DNA of 64,000 nucleotides, from assembly GCF_001040705.1 (NCBI RefSeq), contig NZ_CVQP01000011.1, positions 248-64,247 on the forward strand, in the 5' to 3' direction. The position numbers and the translations under genes are program-made. Under the pieces are notes generated by a model. It was not told where the DNA came from and ran no database searches. It saw only the letters and a program-made list of their open reading frames with translations. Below are positions 38,255 to 47,918 of this stretch, one piece after another (the stretch's first letter is position 1; each line of letters opens with the position of its first letter). This DNA is from Rhodococcus sp. RD6.2 (lineage in GTDB: Bacteria > Actinomycetota > Actinomycetes > Mycobacteriales > Mycobacteriaceae).

Positions 38255-39817
38255 TCAACTCCCTGGGGTGACGTCGTCGGGCAGTCGGCGTGCGTCGAGT
38301 CCGGGAAACAGTCCGTCGGCGTGGTTCCAGCCGTCTGCGAGCCGGCCGGCGCGCTCGGGATGCCCGGACGCCACCGCCTCGGCGATTTCCCTGGTGGCGT
38401 GTGCGTGCTTGTGCGCCCGCTCGCGGGCGTATCCGGCGGCGGAGTCCTTGCTCACCATGAACGCCCAGTCGCTCTGGACGGTCATGATCGCCTCGCGCAG
38501 GATCTGGTCGTTGACGCGGTCGCGCAGTTCCGGGCGTCCCGGCGCGCGGGCACTGCCCCGGGCCTTGTCGACGGTGTCGAGGGCGGTCTCCACGACCTCG
38601 GAGTTGAGCTGGACGAGGTCGGAGACCTGGTCGCCTGCCCACACCCGCCAGTCCTTGCCGCTGCCCCACGACGAGTCGGCGAGTTGGACCGGCTCGCCGA
38701 CGTACCCGTCGGCACGGGCCTGCGAGAGGGTGCCGACGCGCACACCCGCCTCGGGCAGTGCGCGCAGCACCTTCTCCAGCCACTGCGGGCCCTCGAACCA
38801 CCAGTGTCCGAACAGTTCGGTGTCGAATGCGGCGACGACGAGGGCGTCCCGCCCGGTGCGCGCACGCTCGCTGCGGATCCGGTCGACGACGGTGTCGACG
38901 AAGTCTTCGACGTGCTTGTCGACGGCAGCGGCCGCGAGTGCGGGGTCGTAGGGGGCCTTGTCCTTCGAGTCGACGGTCTTCCCGGTGACCCGCGACGGCT
39001 TGAGGCCGGTGTCGTGGTCGTAGGTGTGGAAGTCGCGGTAGGCGGGGTGGCCCGGGTATCCCGACTTCGGCGACCACACCCGGTACGAGACCTGCAGGTC
39101 GCGGCCGAACGCCACGACGTCGGATTCGCGGACCGGGCGGCCCACCGAGGTGTCGCCGCGTAGTGACGGTCCGTCGACCATGAAGTGGGTGATCCCGGCT
39201 TCGGCGTACTCGCGTTCCATGCCGGGCGTGTACCCGCACTCGGGTGCCCAGATGCCGGAAGGCTTGGTGCCCCAGCGCATCTTCGCGTCCTCGAGTCCCT
39301 CCGCGAGCTCGAAGCGGCGCAGGCGCGGGTGCAGGAGCGGCTGGAACGGGTGCGCGAGCGGGCCGCCGAGTAGTTCGATCGTCCCAGCGTCCACGAACTT
39401 TCGCAGCACGGGCGACGCGCCGTGCGCCCACGACTGTTCGAACTCGGCGAGGGACTGCGCGGCGAGCCGGTGCTCGCGGGCGCCCAGTTGGCGTCGGGCG
39501 TCGTCCGGCATCAGCGCGGCCTCGTGTGCGCGGAGCTGCCAGTTTCCGAGCCAGTGGTGCATGCCGGACAGGCTGTGCGGGTCGTCGAGCATCGCCGCGA
39601 GCACCGGGGTGATACCGAGCGTCAGCAGGTTCTGCCTGCCCTCGTCCGCGAGGGTGCGTAGGACCCGGGCCAGCGGCAGGTAGCAGGCTGCCCACGACTG
39701 GTAGAGCCATTCCTCGCCGACCGGCCACCGGCCGTGATTCGCCAGCCACGGCAGGTGCGAGTGCAACACCAGGGCGAACATGCCCGGCTGCTGCTCGGTG
39801 GCGCGTGGCGTGGTCAT
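38255..39817 (-). CDS. GH57 1,4-alpha-glucan branching enzyme
   Basis: Family 57 glycoside hydrolase, 520 residues, that makes alpha-1,6 branches in alpha-1,4-glucans. Conserved regions: ALVLHSHLPWL near residue 20 (His ligand), the nucleophile in SGIWAPECGYTPGMEREYAE (Glu near 191), AAFDTELFGHWWFEGPQWLE (acid/base Asp near 331), then the C-terminal helical domain with NDQILREAIMTVQSDWAFMV and the ~35-residue HADGLFPGLDARRLP end. Likely branches the MGLP chain together with the neighbouring glucosyltransferase. ATGA overlap with the methyltransferase gene upstream shows coupling. Confidence 0.92.
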   Translation of the reverse strand: MTTPRATEQQPGMFALVLHSHLPWLANHGRWPVGEEWLYQSWAACYLPLARVLRTLADEGRQNLLTLGITPVLAAMLDDPHSLSGMHHWLGNWQLRAHEAALMPDDARRQLGAREHRLAAQSLAEFEQSWAHGASPVLRKFVDAGTIELLGGPLAHPFQPLLHPRLRRFELAEGLEDAKMRWGTKPSGIWAPECGYTPGMEREYAEAGITHFMVDGPSLRGDTSVGRPVRESDVVAFGRDLQVSYRVWSPKSGYPGHPAYRDFHTYDHDTGLKPSRVTGKTVDSKDKAPYDPALAAAAVDKHVEDFVDTVVDRIRSERARTGRDALVVAAFDTELFGHWWFEGPQWLEKVLRALPEAGVRVGTLSQARADGYVGEPVQLADSSWGSGKDWRVWAGDQVSDLVQLNSEVVETALDTVDKARGSARAPGRPELRDRVNDQILREAIMTVQSDWAFMVSKDSAAGYARERAHKHAHATREIAEAVASGHPERAGRLADGWNHADGLFPGLDARRLPDDVTPGS

Positions 39818-40605
39818 TCCGTGGCTTCCGGTTTGCGGGCGATGGCGACGAGGTCGAGGCTGGCGTCGATGTCTGCCGGGTCAAGGGCGAAGTCGTCGAT
39901 GGTGATCGACTCCACGTCGCGGACCAGGTCGTCGGGCCACGGCTCGCCTGCGAGGGCGCGGTCGATCTGGGCGTCGATGAACGAGCCACCGTGGGCGGCG
40001 TCGAGGTCGCGCAGACGTGGGCCGTGGTGCACGCCCGTCATCGTCGTCACCTCGAAGCCGGCCTGTTCGAGCAGTTCGGTGAGCTCCGCCGCGTTGAGTT
40101 CGCGGGTGTGGAACGGGTTGAGCGGCGTGTCGCGACCGGGGGAGAAGGTGATCCGGTTCGGCGTGCTGATCAGCAGCTCGCCTCCGGGCGTCAGGACGCG
40201 GAAGCACTCGGCGAGGAACTGTGCCTGATCCCACAGGTGCTCGATGACCTGGAAGTTGACGACGGTGCCGACGCTCGCGTCGTCCAGCGGCAGATCCGCC
40301 AGGTTGCCCTGTCGCATGTCGATTCGCGGGTAGCGGGCGCGCACGTGTTCAACGGCGGAGGTGTCGTAGTCGAGGCCGATGACGAGTTCGGCGACATCGG
40401 CGATCATGTTGGCGCCGTAGCCCTCTCCGGACCCGGCTTCGAGGACGACACGACCGGCGCAGCGTCCGAGGAGTCGCTGGTAGACCACCTCGTGGCGGCG
40501 GAACCAGTAGTTCTCCTCGGCGATTCCGGGGACGGTGCGCTCGCCCGTCAGGGGCAGAGGCGCATGATCGTCGGTCGCTGCGGCCGGAACAGATGTGTCA
40601 CTCAC
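39814..40605 (-). CDS. SAM-dependent methyltransferase (MGLP cluster)
   Basis: Class I Rossmann methyltransferase, 263 residues. SAM-binding motif I is VVLEAGSGEGYGANMIAD, followed by VIGLDYDTSAVEHV (motif II Asp), ADLPLDDASVGTVVNFQVIE and RVLTPGGELLISTPN. Its place as the first gene before the branching enzyme and glucosyltransferase makes it a candidate sugar O-methyltransferase of MGLP synthesis, where the chain carries 6-O-methylglucose; the acceptor is inferred. The GTG at 40605 was chosen because a TAATCT -10 box lies exactly 7 nt upstream on this strand (leaderless). A longer in-frame start at 40659 is possible but would cross that box. Confidence 0.85.
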   Translation of the reverse strand: MSDTSVPAAATDDHAPLPLTGERTVPGIAEENYWFRRHEVVYQRLLGRCAGRVVLEAGSGEGYGANMIADVAELVIGLDYDTSAVEHVRARYPRIDMRQGNLADLPLDDASVGTVVNFQVIEHLWDQAQFLAECFRVLTPGGELLISTPNRITFSPGRDTPLNPFHTRELNAAELTELLEQAGFEVTTMTGVHHGPRLRDLDAAHGGSFIDAQIDRALAGEPWPDDLVRDVESITIDDFALDPADIDASLDLVAIARKPEATE

Positions 40606-40612
40606 CGCTGCG

Positions 40613-40618
40613 AGATTA
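40613..40618 (-). promoter_or_regulatory. Putative -10 box of the MGLP methyltransferase operon (leaderless)
   Basis: Minus-strand TAATCT with 7 nt to the GTG at 40605; no ribosome-binding site between. Confidence 0.5.
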
Positions 40619-40702
40619 CTGCCACGTGTTCCAGTGTGTGCCGTGGTGGTCCAGATCACAGCGGTTCAGCCGCCTTTCGGTCTTATGGTGAAGGTGATTC
40701 CC

Positions 40703-40730
40703 CGCTAAGTTACCCGCCAGTAGCTTAGCG
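40703..40730. promoter_or_regulatory. Palindromic operator candidate upstream of etfBA
   Basis: CGCTAAGTTAC (40703-40713) and GTAGCTTAGCG (40720-40730) form an inverted repeat matching at 10 of 11 positions around CCGCCA. It ends 5 nt before a TAATCT box at 40736, so it covers the -35 zone, the usual place for a repressor. The size and form fit a TetR- or GntR-type dimer. Confidence 0.55.
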
Positions 40731-40735
40731 TGTTG

Positions 40736-40741
40736 TAATCT
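40736..40741 (+). promoter_or_regulatory. Putative -10 box of etfBA
   Basis: TAATCT with no good -35, as the region is occupied by the palindrome. Transcription from here gives a leader of about 90 nt, ending with AGGAGGT upstream of the etfB ATG. Confidence 0.45.
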
Positions 40742-40837
40742 GGCGCACGGTCATCGTGCGAAGTAGATGAATACCCGAGAGCTCGGCCACCGCGGAGCCG
40801 CTCGCTGAGAACTGACACAGGAGGTCGACGAAGACCC

Positions 40838-41623
40838 ATGACGAACATCGTCGTTTTGATCAAGCAGGTTCCCGATACCTGGTCCGAGCGCAAGCTCACC
40901 GACGGTGACTTCACGCTCGACCGTGAGGCCGCGGATGCCGTGCTCGACGAGATCAACGAGCGCGCCGTCGAGGAAGCCCTGCTCATCAAGGAGGCCCAGG
41001 GCGGCGAGGTGACCGTGCTGTCCGCCGGTCCCGACCGCGCCACCGACGCCATCCGCAAGGCGCTGTCCATGGGTGCCGACAAGGCCATCCACCTCAACGA
41101 TCCCGCGCTGCACGGCTCGGACGCGATCCAGACCTCGTACGCGCTGGCCGCTGCGCTCGGTCAGATCGAGGGCGTCGAGCTGGTCATCGCAGGCAACGAG
41201 GCCACCGACGGTCGCGCAGGCGCTGTCCCCGCGATCATCGCCGAGTACCTCGGCCTGCCGCAGCTGACCCACCTGCGCAAGCTGACCATCGCCGACGGCA
41301 AGGCCACCGGCGAGCGCGAGACCGACGAGGGCGTCTTCGCGCTCGAGGCTCCGCTGCCGGCGATCGTCTCGGTCACCGAGAAGATCAACGAGCCGCGCTT
41401 CCCGTCCTTCAAGGGCATCATGGCCGCGAAGAAGAAGGAGGTGCAGGTCCTCACGCTCGCCGAGATCGGCCTGGACCCGTCCATCTTCGGTGTCGCGAAC
41501 GCCGCGACCACGGTCACCGCGTCCACCCCGAAGCCCCCGCGTACCGCTGGTGAGCGTGTGACCGACGAGGGTGAGGGCGGCAACCAGATCGCGTCCTACC
41601 TGGTCGGTCAGAAGATCATCTGA
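40838..41623 (+). CDS. etfB: Electron transfer flavoprotein subunit beta
   Basis: Small subunit of the AMP-containing ETF heterodimer that accepts electrons from acyl-CoA and related dehydrogenases and passes them to the quinone pool. 261 residues. Family segments: NIVVLIKQVPDTWSERKL, LSMGADKAIHLND, VIAGNEATDGRAGAVPAIIA (with the Asp/Gly turn that binds AMP), and FPSFKGIMAAKKKEVQVLTL. A ribosome-binding sequence AGGAGG lies about 13 nt upstream, rather far. etfA follows 46 nt later in the same operon, which ends with a strong hairpin. Confidence 0.96.
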   Translation: MTNIVVLIKQVPDTWSERKLTDGDFTLDREAADAVLDEINERAVEEALLIKEAQGGEVTVLSAGPDRATDAIRKALSMGADKAIHLNDPALHGSDAIQTSYALAAALGQIEGVELVIAGNEATDGRAGAVPAIIAEYLGLPQLTHLRKLTIADGKATGERETDEGVFALEAPLPAIVSVTEKINEPRFPSFKGIMAAKKKEVQVLTLAEIGLDPSIFGVANAATTVTASTPKPPRTAGERVTDEGEGGNQIASYLVGQKII

Positions 41624-41669
41624 TTCGCGCCCCCCCACCAGCAGAAACACACGTAGGAGAAAGAAAGCA

Positions 41670-42623
41670 ATGGCTGAAGTACTCGTGCTCGTCGAGCACG
41701 CCGAGGGCGCGCTCAAGAAGGTCAGCACCGAGCTGATCACCGCCGCCCGTGTTCTGGGTGAGCCCGCCGCCGTCGTCGCCGGTCCCGCCGGCACCGCGGA
41801 CAAGCTGCAGGACGCCCTCGCCGCCGCCGGTGCCGCGAAGGTCTACGCCGCCGAGTCCGACGACATCGACGGCTACCTGATCACGCCGAAGGTCGACGTC
41901 CTCGCCTCGCTGGTCGAGTCCGTCTCCCCGGCCGCGGTCCTGACCGCTGCCTCGACCGAGGGCAAGGAGGTGTCCGGTCGTCTGGCCGCGCGCATCGGCT
42001 CCGGTCTGCTCGTCGACGTCATCGACGTCAAGGCCGACAGCGCCATCCACTCCATCTTCGGTGGCGCGTTCACCGTCGAGGCCAAGGCGAACGGTGAGGT
42101 TCCGGTCATCTCGGTCCGTCCGGGTGCCATCGAGGCGCAGCCGCAGGCCGGCGCCGCCGAGCGCGTCGCGGTCGAGGTCCCGGCTCAGGAGGAGAACGCC
42201 GTCAAGGTGACCTCCCGTCAGCCGATCGTCGGTGGCGACCGCCCCGAGCTCACCGAGGCGTCCGTCGTCGTCTCCGGTGGTCGTGGTGTCGGTTCCGCGG
42301 ACAAGTTCTCGGTCGTCGAGGAGCTCGCTGACGCACTCGGTGCCGCTGTCGGCGCCTCGCGTGCCGCTGTCGACTCGGGTTACTACCCGGGCCAGTTCCA
42401 GGTCGGTCAGACCGGCAAGACGGTCTCCCCGCAGCTGTACATCGCCCTCGGCATCTCCGGTGCGATCCAGCACCGCGCGGGCATGCAGACCTCGAAGACC
42501 ATCGTCGCGGTCAACAAGGACGAAGAGGCCCCGATCTTCGAGATCGCGGACTACGGCATCGTCGGCGACCTGTTCAATGTCGCTCCGCAGCTGACCGAGG
42601 CCGTCAAGGCTCACAAGGGCTGA
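41670..42623 (+). CDS. etfA: Electron transfer flavoprotein subunit alpha
   Basis: FAD-binding subunit of ETF, 317 residues. The N-terminal domain carries [20 protein letters not shown]. The C-terminal FAD domain has the signature [20 protein letters not shown] (pyrophosphate loop), then [16 protein letters not shown] and [23 protein letters not shown] 41670 follows AGGAGAAAGAAAGC, a strong ribosome-binding site. Codon use here is strongly biased to the preferred C/G-ending codons, consistent with high expression. Confidence 0.97.
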   Translation: MAEVLVLVEHAEGALKKVSTELITAARVLGEPAAVVAGPAGTADKLQDALAAAGAAKVYAAESDDIDGYLITPKVDVLASLVESVSPAAVLTAASTEGKEVSGRLAARIGSGLLVDVIDVKADSAIHSIFGGAFTVEAKANGEVPVISVRPGAIEAQPQAGAAERVAVEVPAQEENAVKVTSRQPIVGGDRPELTEASVVVSGGRGVGSADKFSVVEELADALGAAVGASRAAVDSGYYPGQFQVGQTGKTVSPQLYIALGISGAIQHRAGMQTSKTIVAVNKDEEAPIFEIADYGIVGDLFNVAPQLTEAVKAHKG

Positions 42624-42640
42624 GTGCCCGCTGCTCCACG

Positions 42641-42687
42641 GTGAGGGGAACCCTCGCCCGGTCCGACCGGGCAAGGGTTCCCCTCAC
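42641..42687 (+). terminator. Strong hairpin terminator after etfA
   Basis: GTGAGGGGAACCCT (42641-42654) pairs with AGGGTTCCCCTCAC (42674-42687), and an inner CCCGGT/ACCGGG continues the stem, giving about 20 bp in total. It lies 17 nt after the etfA stop. Confidence 0.85.
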
Positions 42688-42766
42688 CCGTTTCTTCACC
42701 GGGTTGCCGCCGACATGACACCGCAGCGACGGCGGGGCGCCGCCAACACGGTCGACGCTTCGTGCC

Positions 42767-43537
42767 ATGACCACTGTCGAGGTCCGGGCCGCGGCCCGTT
42801 ACACACTGCTGGTGTCCTCGGATCGTGAGCACCGCGAAGCCGCGCAGCGACTGCGGCACAGCGTGTTCGCCACAGAACCCGGGTTCACGCCGTCCGCCGA
42901 CGCGGGCGGCCTCGATACGGACCGTTTCGACGAACACTGCGACCACCTGCTGGTTCGCGACGAGACGACCGACGAGACCGTCGGCTGCTACCGAATCCTC
43001 ACTCCTGATGCGGCCAGATCGGCCGGAGGGCTGTACACCGCAACCGAATTCGACGTCACCGCACTCGACCCGCTGCGATCCGACCTCGTCGAACTCGGCC
43101 GTGCCTGCGTCCACCCCGACCACCGCAGCGGCACCGTCCTCGGTCTCATGTGGGCCGGGATGCTCAACTACCTCGACCTCACCGGCCACCGATGGGCGAT
43201 CGGGTGCGTGTCGGTGCCGATGCGCCTCGGACTCGACGAGGTCGCGGGCGCGAACGTCCGCGGGGTTCGCGACCGCTTGCTCGCGGACCACGCGAGCGCA
43301 CCCGACCGCAGGGTCCGACCCCTGCGTCCGGTTCCCGGCCTCGCGGCCCTGGAGCCGCCCGCGAAACCCGTTCTCCCGCCACTGATGCGCGGATACCTGC
43401 GCCTCGGCGCGAAGATCTGCGGCGAGCCCGCCCACGACCCCGACTTCGGCGTGGCCGACTTCGTGGCGTTGATCGGCATGGATGAGGTCGACGAGCGATA
43501 CCTTCGCAGGCTGCGGTCGGCGGTGAACGCACGATGA
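42767..43537 (+). CDS. OlsB-like GNAT N-acyltransferase
   Basis: A 256-residue acyltransferase with the pattern of the ornithine-acyl[ACP] N-acyltransferase family: RLRHSVFATEPGFTPSADAG, DTDRFDEHCDHLLVRDETT, VGCYRILTPDAARSAGGLYT, TEFDVT and LVELGRACVHPDHRSGTVLG, followed by LMWAGMLNYLDLTGHRWAIG. In OlsB proteins this enzyme puts a 3-hydroxyacyl chain on ornithine, the first step of ornithine-lipid synthesis. The directly following PlsC-type gene could supply the second, ester-forming step (OlsA-like). The amino-acid substrate cannot be read from sequence. Stop overlaps the next start as ATGA. Confidence 0.75.
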   Translation: MTTVEVRAAARYTLLVSSDREHREAAQRLRHSVFATEPGFTPSADAGGLDTDRFDEHCDHLLVRDETTDETVGCYRILTPDAARSAGGLYTATEFDVTALDPLRSDLVELGRACVHPDHRSGTVLGLMWAGMLNYLDLTGHRWAIGCVSVPMRLGLDEVAGANVRGVRDRLLADHASAPDRRVRPLRPVPGLAALEPPAKPVLPPLMRGYLRLGAKICGEPAHDPDFGVADFVALIGMDEVDERYLRRLRSAVNAR

Positions 43538-44415
43538 GCCATCAGTGGATGCCCGCGAGTCCGTGCACGGACACCTGTCATACGGCTCACGTGCGCGCGG
43601 GGATGGGCGCAGTCGCACTGAGGTATGCGGCTCTGGTGACGACCGCGACCGTGGCGCTGCTGCTGCCGCTCGCCGTCCTGCTGCCGGCGCCCCGGCGGCG
43701 CGGTGTGCACCGCCGGTACATCCTGATGGTGCTCTGGGCGCTCGGCGTCCGCCTGCAGGTCAGCGATGAACGGGGTCCGATCGGCGAGCCGGGACGCGGG
43801 GTCCTGGCGGTCGCCGGGCACGTCTCCTGGCTGGACGTGCTGGTGCTGAACGCGATCGATCACGGTGAGTACGTCGCCCGTGCCGACCTGCTCGACTGGC
43901 CGCTGATCGGGCGTCTCGCGCGTCGGGTCCGCGTCGTTCCCATCGACCGGGGACGGCTGCGCGACCTCCCGGGGGTCGTCGACGAGGCCGCCGAACGGCT
44001 ACGAACCGGCACCCGTGTCGTCGCGTTCCCCGAGGGCACCACCTGGTGCGGGAGGGCGTACGGACGGCTGCGGCCCGCGCTGTTCCAGGCCGCCGTCGAC
44101 TCGGGAGCCGTGGTGGAGCCGATCGAACTTCGGTACGTGCGCGGGGACGGCACGACCGAGACGGGCGTGTGCTTCGTCGGCGAGCAGACGCTCCTCGCCA
44201 GTCTGCGGCGGACGATCCATCTGCCGGGCGTGATCGCCGAGGTCCGGCGCGGACCGCTGCAGGAGCCGGGCCTGGACCGACGGGAGCTGGCCGAGCGATG
44301 CGAGCGGGTCGTGCACGGTGGGGACAGGCGCGAGCGCGAGGTGGACGTGTTGTTGGCGGCGGCGCACGTGGGATCGGTCGTTGCCGTCGATCGGAGGCCG
44401 GTCCCGGTCCAGTAG
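43534..44415 (+). CDS. PlsC-type 1-acyl-glycerophosphate / lyso-ornithine-lipid acyltransferase
   Basis: Membrane-bound acyltransferase, 293 residues. An N-terminal hydrophobic helix near 28-50 ([18 protein letters not shown]) anchors the protein; the catalytic block is [16 protein letters not shown] (HxxxxD-like with His and Asp four residues apart), then [14 protein letters not shown] and [20 protein letters not shown] (the FPEGT motif). Transfers an acyl chain to a free hydroxyl of a lysolipid. Overlap with the OlsB-like gene suggests a shared lipid product; a plain lysophosphatidate role is also possible. A second, less likely ATG lies ~22 codons downstream, closer to the membrane helix. 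Confidence 0.82.
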   Translation: MSHQWMPASPCTDTCHTAHVRAGMGAVALRYAALVTTATVALLLPLAVLLPAPRRRGVHRRYILMVLWALGVRLQVSDERGPIGEPGRGVLAVAGHVSWLDVLVLNAIDHGEYVARADLLDWPLIGRLARRVRVVPIDRGRLRDLPGVVDEAAERLRTGTRVVAFPEGTTWCGRAYGRLRPALFQAAVDSGAVVEPIELRYVRGDGTTETGVCFVGEQTLLASLRRTIHLPGVIAEVRRGPLQEPGLDRRELAERCERVVHGGDRREREVDVLLAAAHVGSVVAVDRRPVPVQ

Positions 44416-44483
44416 GACCGGAGCGTCGACGGGCTCGGGTCCGACCAGCGTGGTGGCCGTCGGGGCCACCTCCACAGACCCGC

Positions 44484-44489
44484 TATCCT
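44484..44489 (+). promoter_or_regulatory. Putative -10 box of iscS (leaderless)
   Basis: TATCCT, 9 nt before ATG 44499, in the 83-nt gap after the PlsC-type gene. Confidence 0.4.
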
Positions 44490-44498
44490 GGTCGGGTC

Positions 44499-45794
44499 AT
44501 GACTTCGTCCCACCCCCCTCTCGCCGGAGCCGGTGATTCGGATCGCGCACCCTCGGCGCGGTCGGCTTCCGCGCACCCGGCCCGCGCCGCCTACCTCGAT
44601 CACGCCGCGACCACGCCGATGCTGCCGGAGGCGATCGCCGCGATGACCGACGTACTCGCGACGGTGGGGAACGCGTCGTCGCTCCACGGATCGGGGCGTG
44701 CCGCGCGGCGCCGCGTCGAGGAGTCACGCGAGTCGATCGCCGCCGACCTGGGCGCCCGGCCCTCGGAAGTGATCTTCACCTCGGGTGGCACCGAATCCGA
44801 CAACCTCGCGGTCAAGGGCATCTACCGGGCGCGCCGGGATGCCGATCCGCGTCGTCGCCGCGTCGTCACCAGCACGGTCGAGCATCACGCGGTACTCGAC
44901 GCGGTCGAGTCGCTTGCCACGCACGAGGGTGCCGAGATCGTGTGGCTCCCTGTCGACGAGTACGGCGCGGTGGACCCAGCCGACCTGCGCTGCGAACTTG
45001 CCGCGCATCCCGACGAAACCGCGCTGGTCACCGTGATGTGGGCGAACAACGAGGTCGGAACGATCATGCCGATCTTCGACCTGGCCGCGATCGCCGCCGA
45101 GTTCGACGTCCCGATGCACAGCGACGCGGTTCAGGCGGCGGCGCAGCTGCCGGTCGACTTCGCCGCGAGTGGTCTGTCGGCGCTCAGCATCGCGGCCCAC
45201 AAGTTCGGTGGCCCGCACGGATCCGGTGCCCTCCTGCTCGGCAGGCAGGTGCCGTGCGCGCCGCTGTTGCACGGCGGCGGGCACGAGCGAGATCTGCGCG
45301 CAGGCACCCTCGACACCGCTGCGGTGGTTGCGACCGCGACGGCGCTTCGCACGGCCGTCGACCACCGCGAGGACACGGTGTCCGATTTGGTTCGGTTGCG
45401 GGACAGGCTGATCGACGGAGTTCAGGCCCTGGTGCCGGACGCCGTCCTGAACGGGCCGGTCGGCCCGAACCGGTTGCCGGGCAACGCCCACTTCACCTTC
45501 CCTGGCTGTGAGGGCGACTCGCTGTTGATGCTGCTCGATGCGGCAGGTGTCGAATGTTCGACCGGGTCGGCATGCACCGCCGGTGTCGCCAGCGCGAGCC
45601 ACGTGTTGATCGCGATGGGTGTCGACCCGCGAGTGGCGCGGGGCTCGCTGCGCTTCTCGCTGGGCCACACGTCCACCGATGCCGACGTCGACGCCCTGCT
45701 GACGGCGCTGCCCCAGGTCGTGGAACGGGCGCGCGCGGCAGGGTTGGCAGGGTCGAGGTCGAGGCGCATGCAGAGCACGGGAGGAGCGCGCTGA
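44499..45794 (+). CDS. iscS: Cysteine desulfurase (IscS/NifS family)
   Basis: PLP enzyme that moves sulfur from L-cysteine onto its own Cys for Fe-S clusters and tRNA thiolation. 431 residues, with a ~28-residue Ser/Ala-rich extension before [20 protein letters not shown]. Seen: [11 protein letters not shown] (His stacking on PLP), [26 protein letters not shown], the PLP lysine in [19 protein letters not shown], and the catalytic Cys in [20 protein letters not shown]. Its TGA overlaps the mnmA ATG, so it is the dedicated sulfur donor for tRNA 2-thiolation as well as general clusters. Confidence 0.94.
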   Translation: MTSSHPPLAGAGDSDRAPSARSASAHPARAAYLDHAATTPMLPEAIAAMTDVLATVGNASSLHGSGRAARRRVEESRESIAADLGARPSEVIFTSGGTESDNLAVKGIYRARRDADPRRRRVVTSTVEHHAVLDAVESLATHEGAEIVWLPVDEYGAVDPADLRCELAAHPDETALVTVMWANNEVGTIMPIFDLAAIAAEFDVPMHSDAVQAAAQLPVDFAASGLSALSIAAHKFGGPHGSGALLLGRQVPCAPLLHGGGHERDLRAGTLDTAAVVATATALRTAVDHREDTVSDLVRLRDRLIDGVQALVPDAVLNGPVGPNRLPGNAHFTFPGCEGDSLLMLLDAAGVECSTGSACTAGVASASHVLIAMGVDPRVARGSLRFSLGHTSTDADVDALLTALPQVVERARAAGLAGSRSRRMQSTGGAR

Positions 45795-46885
45795 TGCGGG
45801 TACTGGCGGCGATGAGCGGTGGAGTCGACTCCGCGGTGGCGGCGGCCCGGGCGGTTGAGGCCGGGCACGAGGTGGTCGGGGTGCACCTGGCGCTGTCGAC
45901 GGCCCCCGGCACCCTGCGCACAGGTTCGCGTGGCTGCTGCTCGAAGGAGGACGCGGGTGATGCCCGCCGTGCGGCGGACATGCTCGGAATCCCCTTCTAC
46001 GTCTGGGATTTCGCGGACCAGTTCAAGGAAGACGTCATCGACGACTTCGTCGCGGCCTACGCGGCGGGTGAGACCCCCAATCCCTGCCTGCGCTGCAACG
46101 AGAAGATCAAGTTCGCAGCACTCGCGGACCGCGCGATCGCACTCGGTTTCGACGCCGTCGTCACCGGTCACTACGCGCAGCTCGACGACGGCGTGCTCCG
46201 GCGAGCGGTCGACGCGGACAAGGACCAGTCCTACGTTCTCGGCGTCCTGACCGCCGAGCAGCTGTCGCGGGCGATGTTCCCGGTCGGGGACACCCCGAAG
46301 CCGCAGATCCGCGCCGAGGCCGCCGAACGTGGACTGGCGGTGGCGAACAAGCCGGACAGCCACGACATCTGCTTCATCCCGTCCGGCGACACGCGTGCGT
46401 TCCTCGGAGCGAAGATCGGCATCCGTCCCGGCAAGGTCGTCGACGCCGACACCGGCGCCGAACTCGCCGATCACGAGGGCGTGCACGGCTTCACAATCGG
46501 TCAGCGCAAGGGACTCGGAGTCGAGGGGCCCGCCGCGGACGGCCGGCCCCGGTACGTCACCGCGATCGAGCCCGACACCGGAACGGTGAAGGTCGGTTCG
46601 GCGGAACGTCTGCAGGTGTGGACGATTCGCGCGGATCGTCCGATCTGGACGTCGGGGTCGGCGCCCGCGGGGCCCGTCGAATGCACCGTGCAGGTGCGTG
46701 CGCACGGCGGACTCGCCGAGGCGATCGTCGAAGAGGTCGACGGTGGCCTGGACATTCGGCTGCGGGAGCCGCTGACCGGTGTCGCGCGGGGGCAGGCCGT
46801 GGTGCTGTACCGCCGCGACGCGGCAGGCGACATCGTGCTCGGCAGCGGCACCATCGCCGGCACCGCGGGCAGTGAATCACGTTGA
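45794..46885 (+). CDS. mnmA: tRNA-specific 2-thiouridylase MnmA
   Basis: Makes 2-thiouridine at tRNA position 34 using sulfur from IscS and ATP. 363 residues. PP-loop [18 protein letters not shown] at the N-terminus, [18 protein letters not shown], the first catalytic Cys in [34 protein letters not shown], and the second in [19 protein letters not shown]-terminal TRAM-like beta barrel with [15 protein letters not shown] 45794 overlaps the iscS stop (TGATG). The end overlaps the MetE-like gene. Confidence 0.96.
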   Translation: MRVLAAMSGGVDSAVAAARAVEAGHEVVGVHLALSTAPGTLRTGSRGCCSKEDAGDARRAADMLGIPFYVWDFADQFKEDVIDDFVAAYAAGETPNPCLRCNEKIKFAALADRAIALGFDAVVTGHYAQLDDGVLRRAVDADKDQSYVLGVLTAEQLSRAMFPVGDTPKPQIRAEAAERGLAVANKPDSHDICFIPSGDTRAFLGAKIGIRPGKVVDADTGAELADHEGVHGFTIGQRKGLGVEGPAADGRPRYVTAIEPDTGTVKVGSAERLQVWTIRADRPIWTSGSAPAGPVECTVQVRAHGGLAEAIVEEVDGGLDIRLREPLTGVARGQAVVLYRRDAAGDIVLGSGTIAGTAGSESR

Positions 46886-47904
46886 CGGAAACTGGTTTCC
46901 CCGTCGGTGTCGCGACGGGGATCGGATCCTGGCCGGGCGACGACGCCCGTGAGGCCGCGGCGGTCGTGGTCGGGGAACTGCCGCAACTGCCGCACCTTGT
47001 CGAACTCCCCGGCCGGGGTATCGGCGCCGACATGATCGGTCGCGCCGCCGCGCTGCTCGTCGATCTGCCCCTGGACACCTCGACCACCGGGTACCGCGTG
47101 GCGCAGCGCCCGGGCCCGGTCACCCGCGCCGCCCGCGACCACCTCGCCCGTGACCTCGACGCCCTCGAGGAGGCATGGGAGGTCGCCGGTCGTCGCGGAA
47201 CCGATCAGCCGGTGAAGGTGCAGGCCGTGGGTCCGCTGACGCTGGCGTCTCAGGTCGAGCTGTTCGGCGGGCATCGGGCCCTCACCGATCCCGGTGCGTT
47301 GCGGGACCTGGCCGAGTCGCTGTCCGAGGGTGTCCGCGCGCACGTCGCGGAGGTGGAGCGCAGGCTCGGTTCGCCGGTGCTCGTGCAGTTCGACGAGCCC
47401 GCGCTGCGGTCGGTACTCGACGGCTCGCTGACCGGGGTGTCGATCTTGCAGGCGCCGCGCGCACTGCCGGAGCCGGAGGCCCTCGCGGTGCTCCAGGACG
47501 CGATCGGGTCCGTCGGCGTGCCGGTGCTGGTGCACTGCTGCGCCGCGTCTCCACCCGTGGACCTGCTCCGACGCAGTGGCGCGCAGGCTGTCGGTCTGGA
47601 CCTGAGCGTGCTGCGTGCAGCCGACCTCGACGGTGTCGGGGAACTGCTCGAGGACGGGCTGAACCTCGCACTCGGCCTGGTCCCCACCGCCGCCCCCGAG
47701 CGGATTCCCGGGTGGCGGGATCTGGCGCGCCCCGCGGTCACCCTGGTCGACCGGCTCGGATTCCCTCGCACGACACTCGCCGATCGGGTCGTCGTCACGC
47801 CCACCTGCGGGCTGGCCGCGGCGGGCGCGAAGTGGTCGCGCCAGTCCCTTCGAGCGGCATCCGAGGTCGCCCGTGCGTTCGCCGAGGGCGCGGAGTTCGG
47901 CTGA
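46882..47904 (+). CDS. MetE-like (cobalamin-independent methionine synthase C-terminal domain) protein
   Basis: A 340-residue protein with the fold of the MetE C-terminal domain: [20 protein letters not shown] at the start, [35 protein letters not shown] (the Asp/Glu turn), [20 protein letters not shown] (metal His and Cys) and [20 protein letters not shown] (second Cys). The metal-binding His/Cys set is present, so it could transfer a methyl group to a thiol; the methyl donor is unknown because the MetE N-terminal folate domain is absent. TTG start at 46882 overlaps the mnmA stop. A similar gene precedes ligA in mycobacteria. Confidence 0.8.
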   Translation: MTETGFPVGVATGIGSWPGDDAREAAAVVVGELPQLPHLVELPGRGIGADMIGRAAALLVDLPLDTSTTGYRVAQRPGPVTRAARDHLARDLDALEEAWEVAGRRGTDQPVKVQAVGPLTLASQVELFGGHRALTDPGALRDLAESLSEGVRAHVAEVERRLGSPVLVQFDEPALRSVLDGSLTGVSILQAPRALPEPEALAVLQDAIGSVGVPVLVHCCAASPPVDLLRRSGAQAVGLDLSVLRAADLDGVGELLEDGLNLALGLVPTAAPERIPGWRDLARPAVTLVDRLGFPRTTLADRVVVTPTCGLAAAGAKWSRQSLRAASEVARAFAEGAEFG

Positions 47905-47906
47905 CA

Positions 47907-47912
47907 TACCCT
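47907..47912 (+). promoter_or_regulatory. Putative -10 box of the DUF1801 gene (leaderless)
   Basis: TACCCT, 6 nt before ATG 47919. Confidence 0.35.
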
Positions 47913-47918
47913 GACGTG

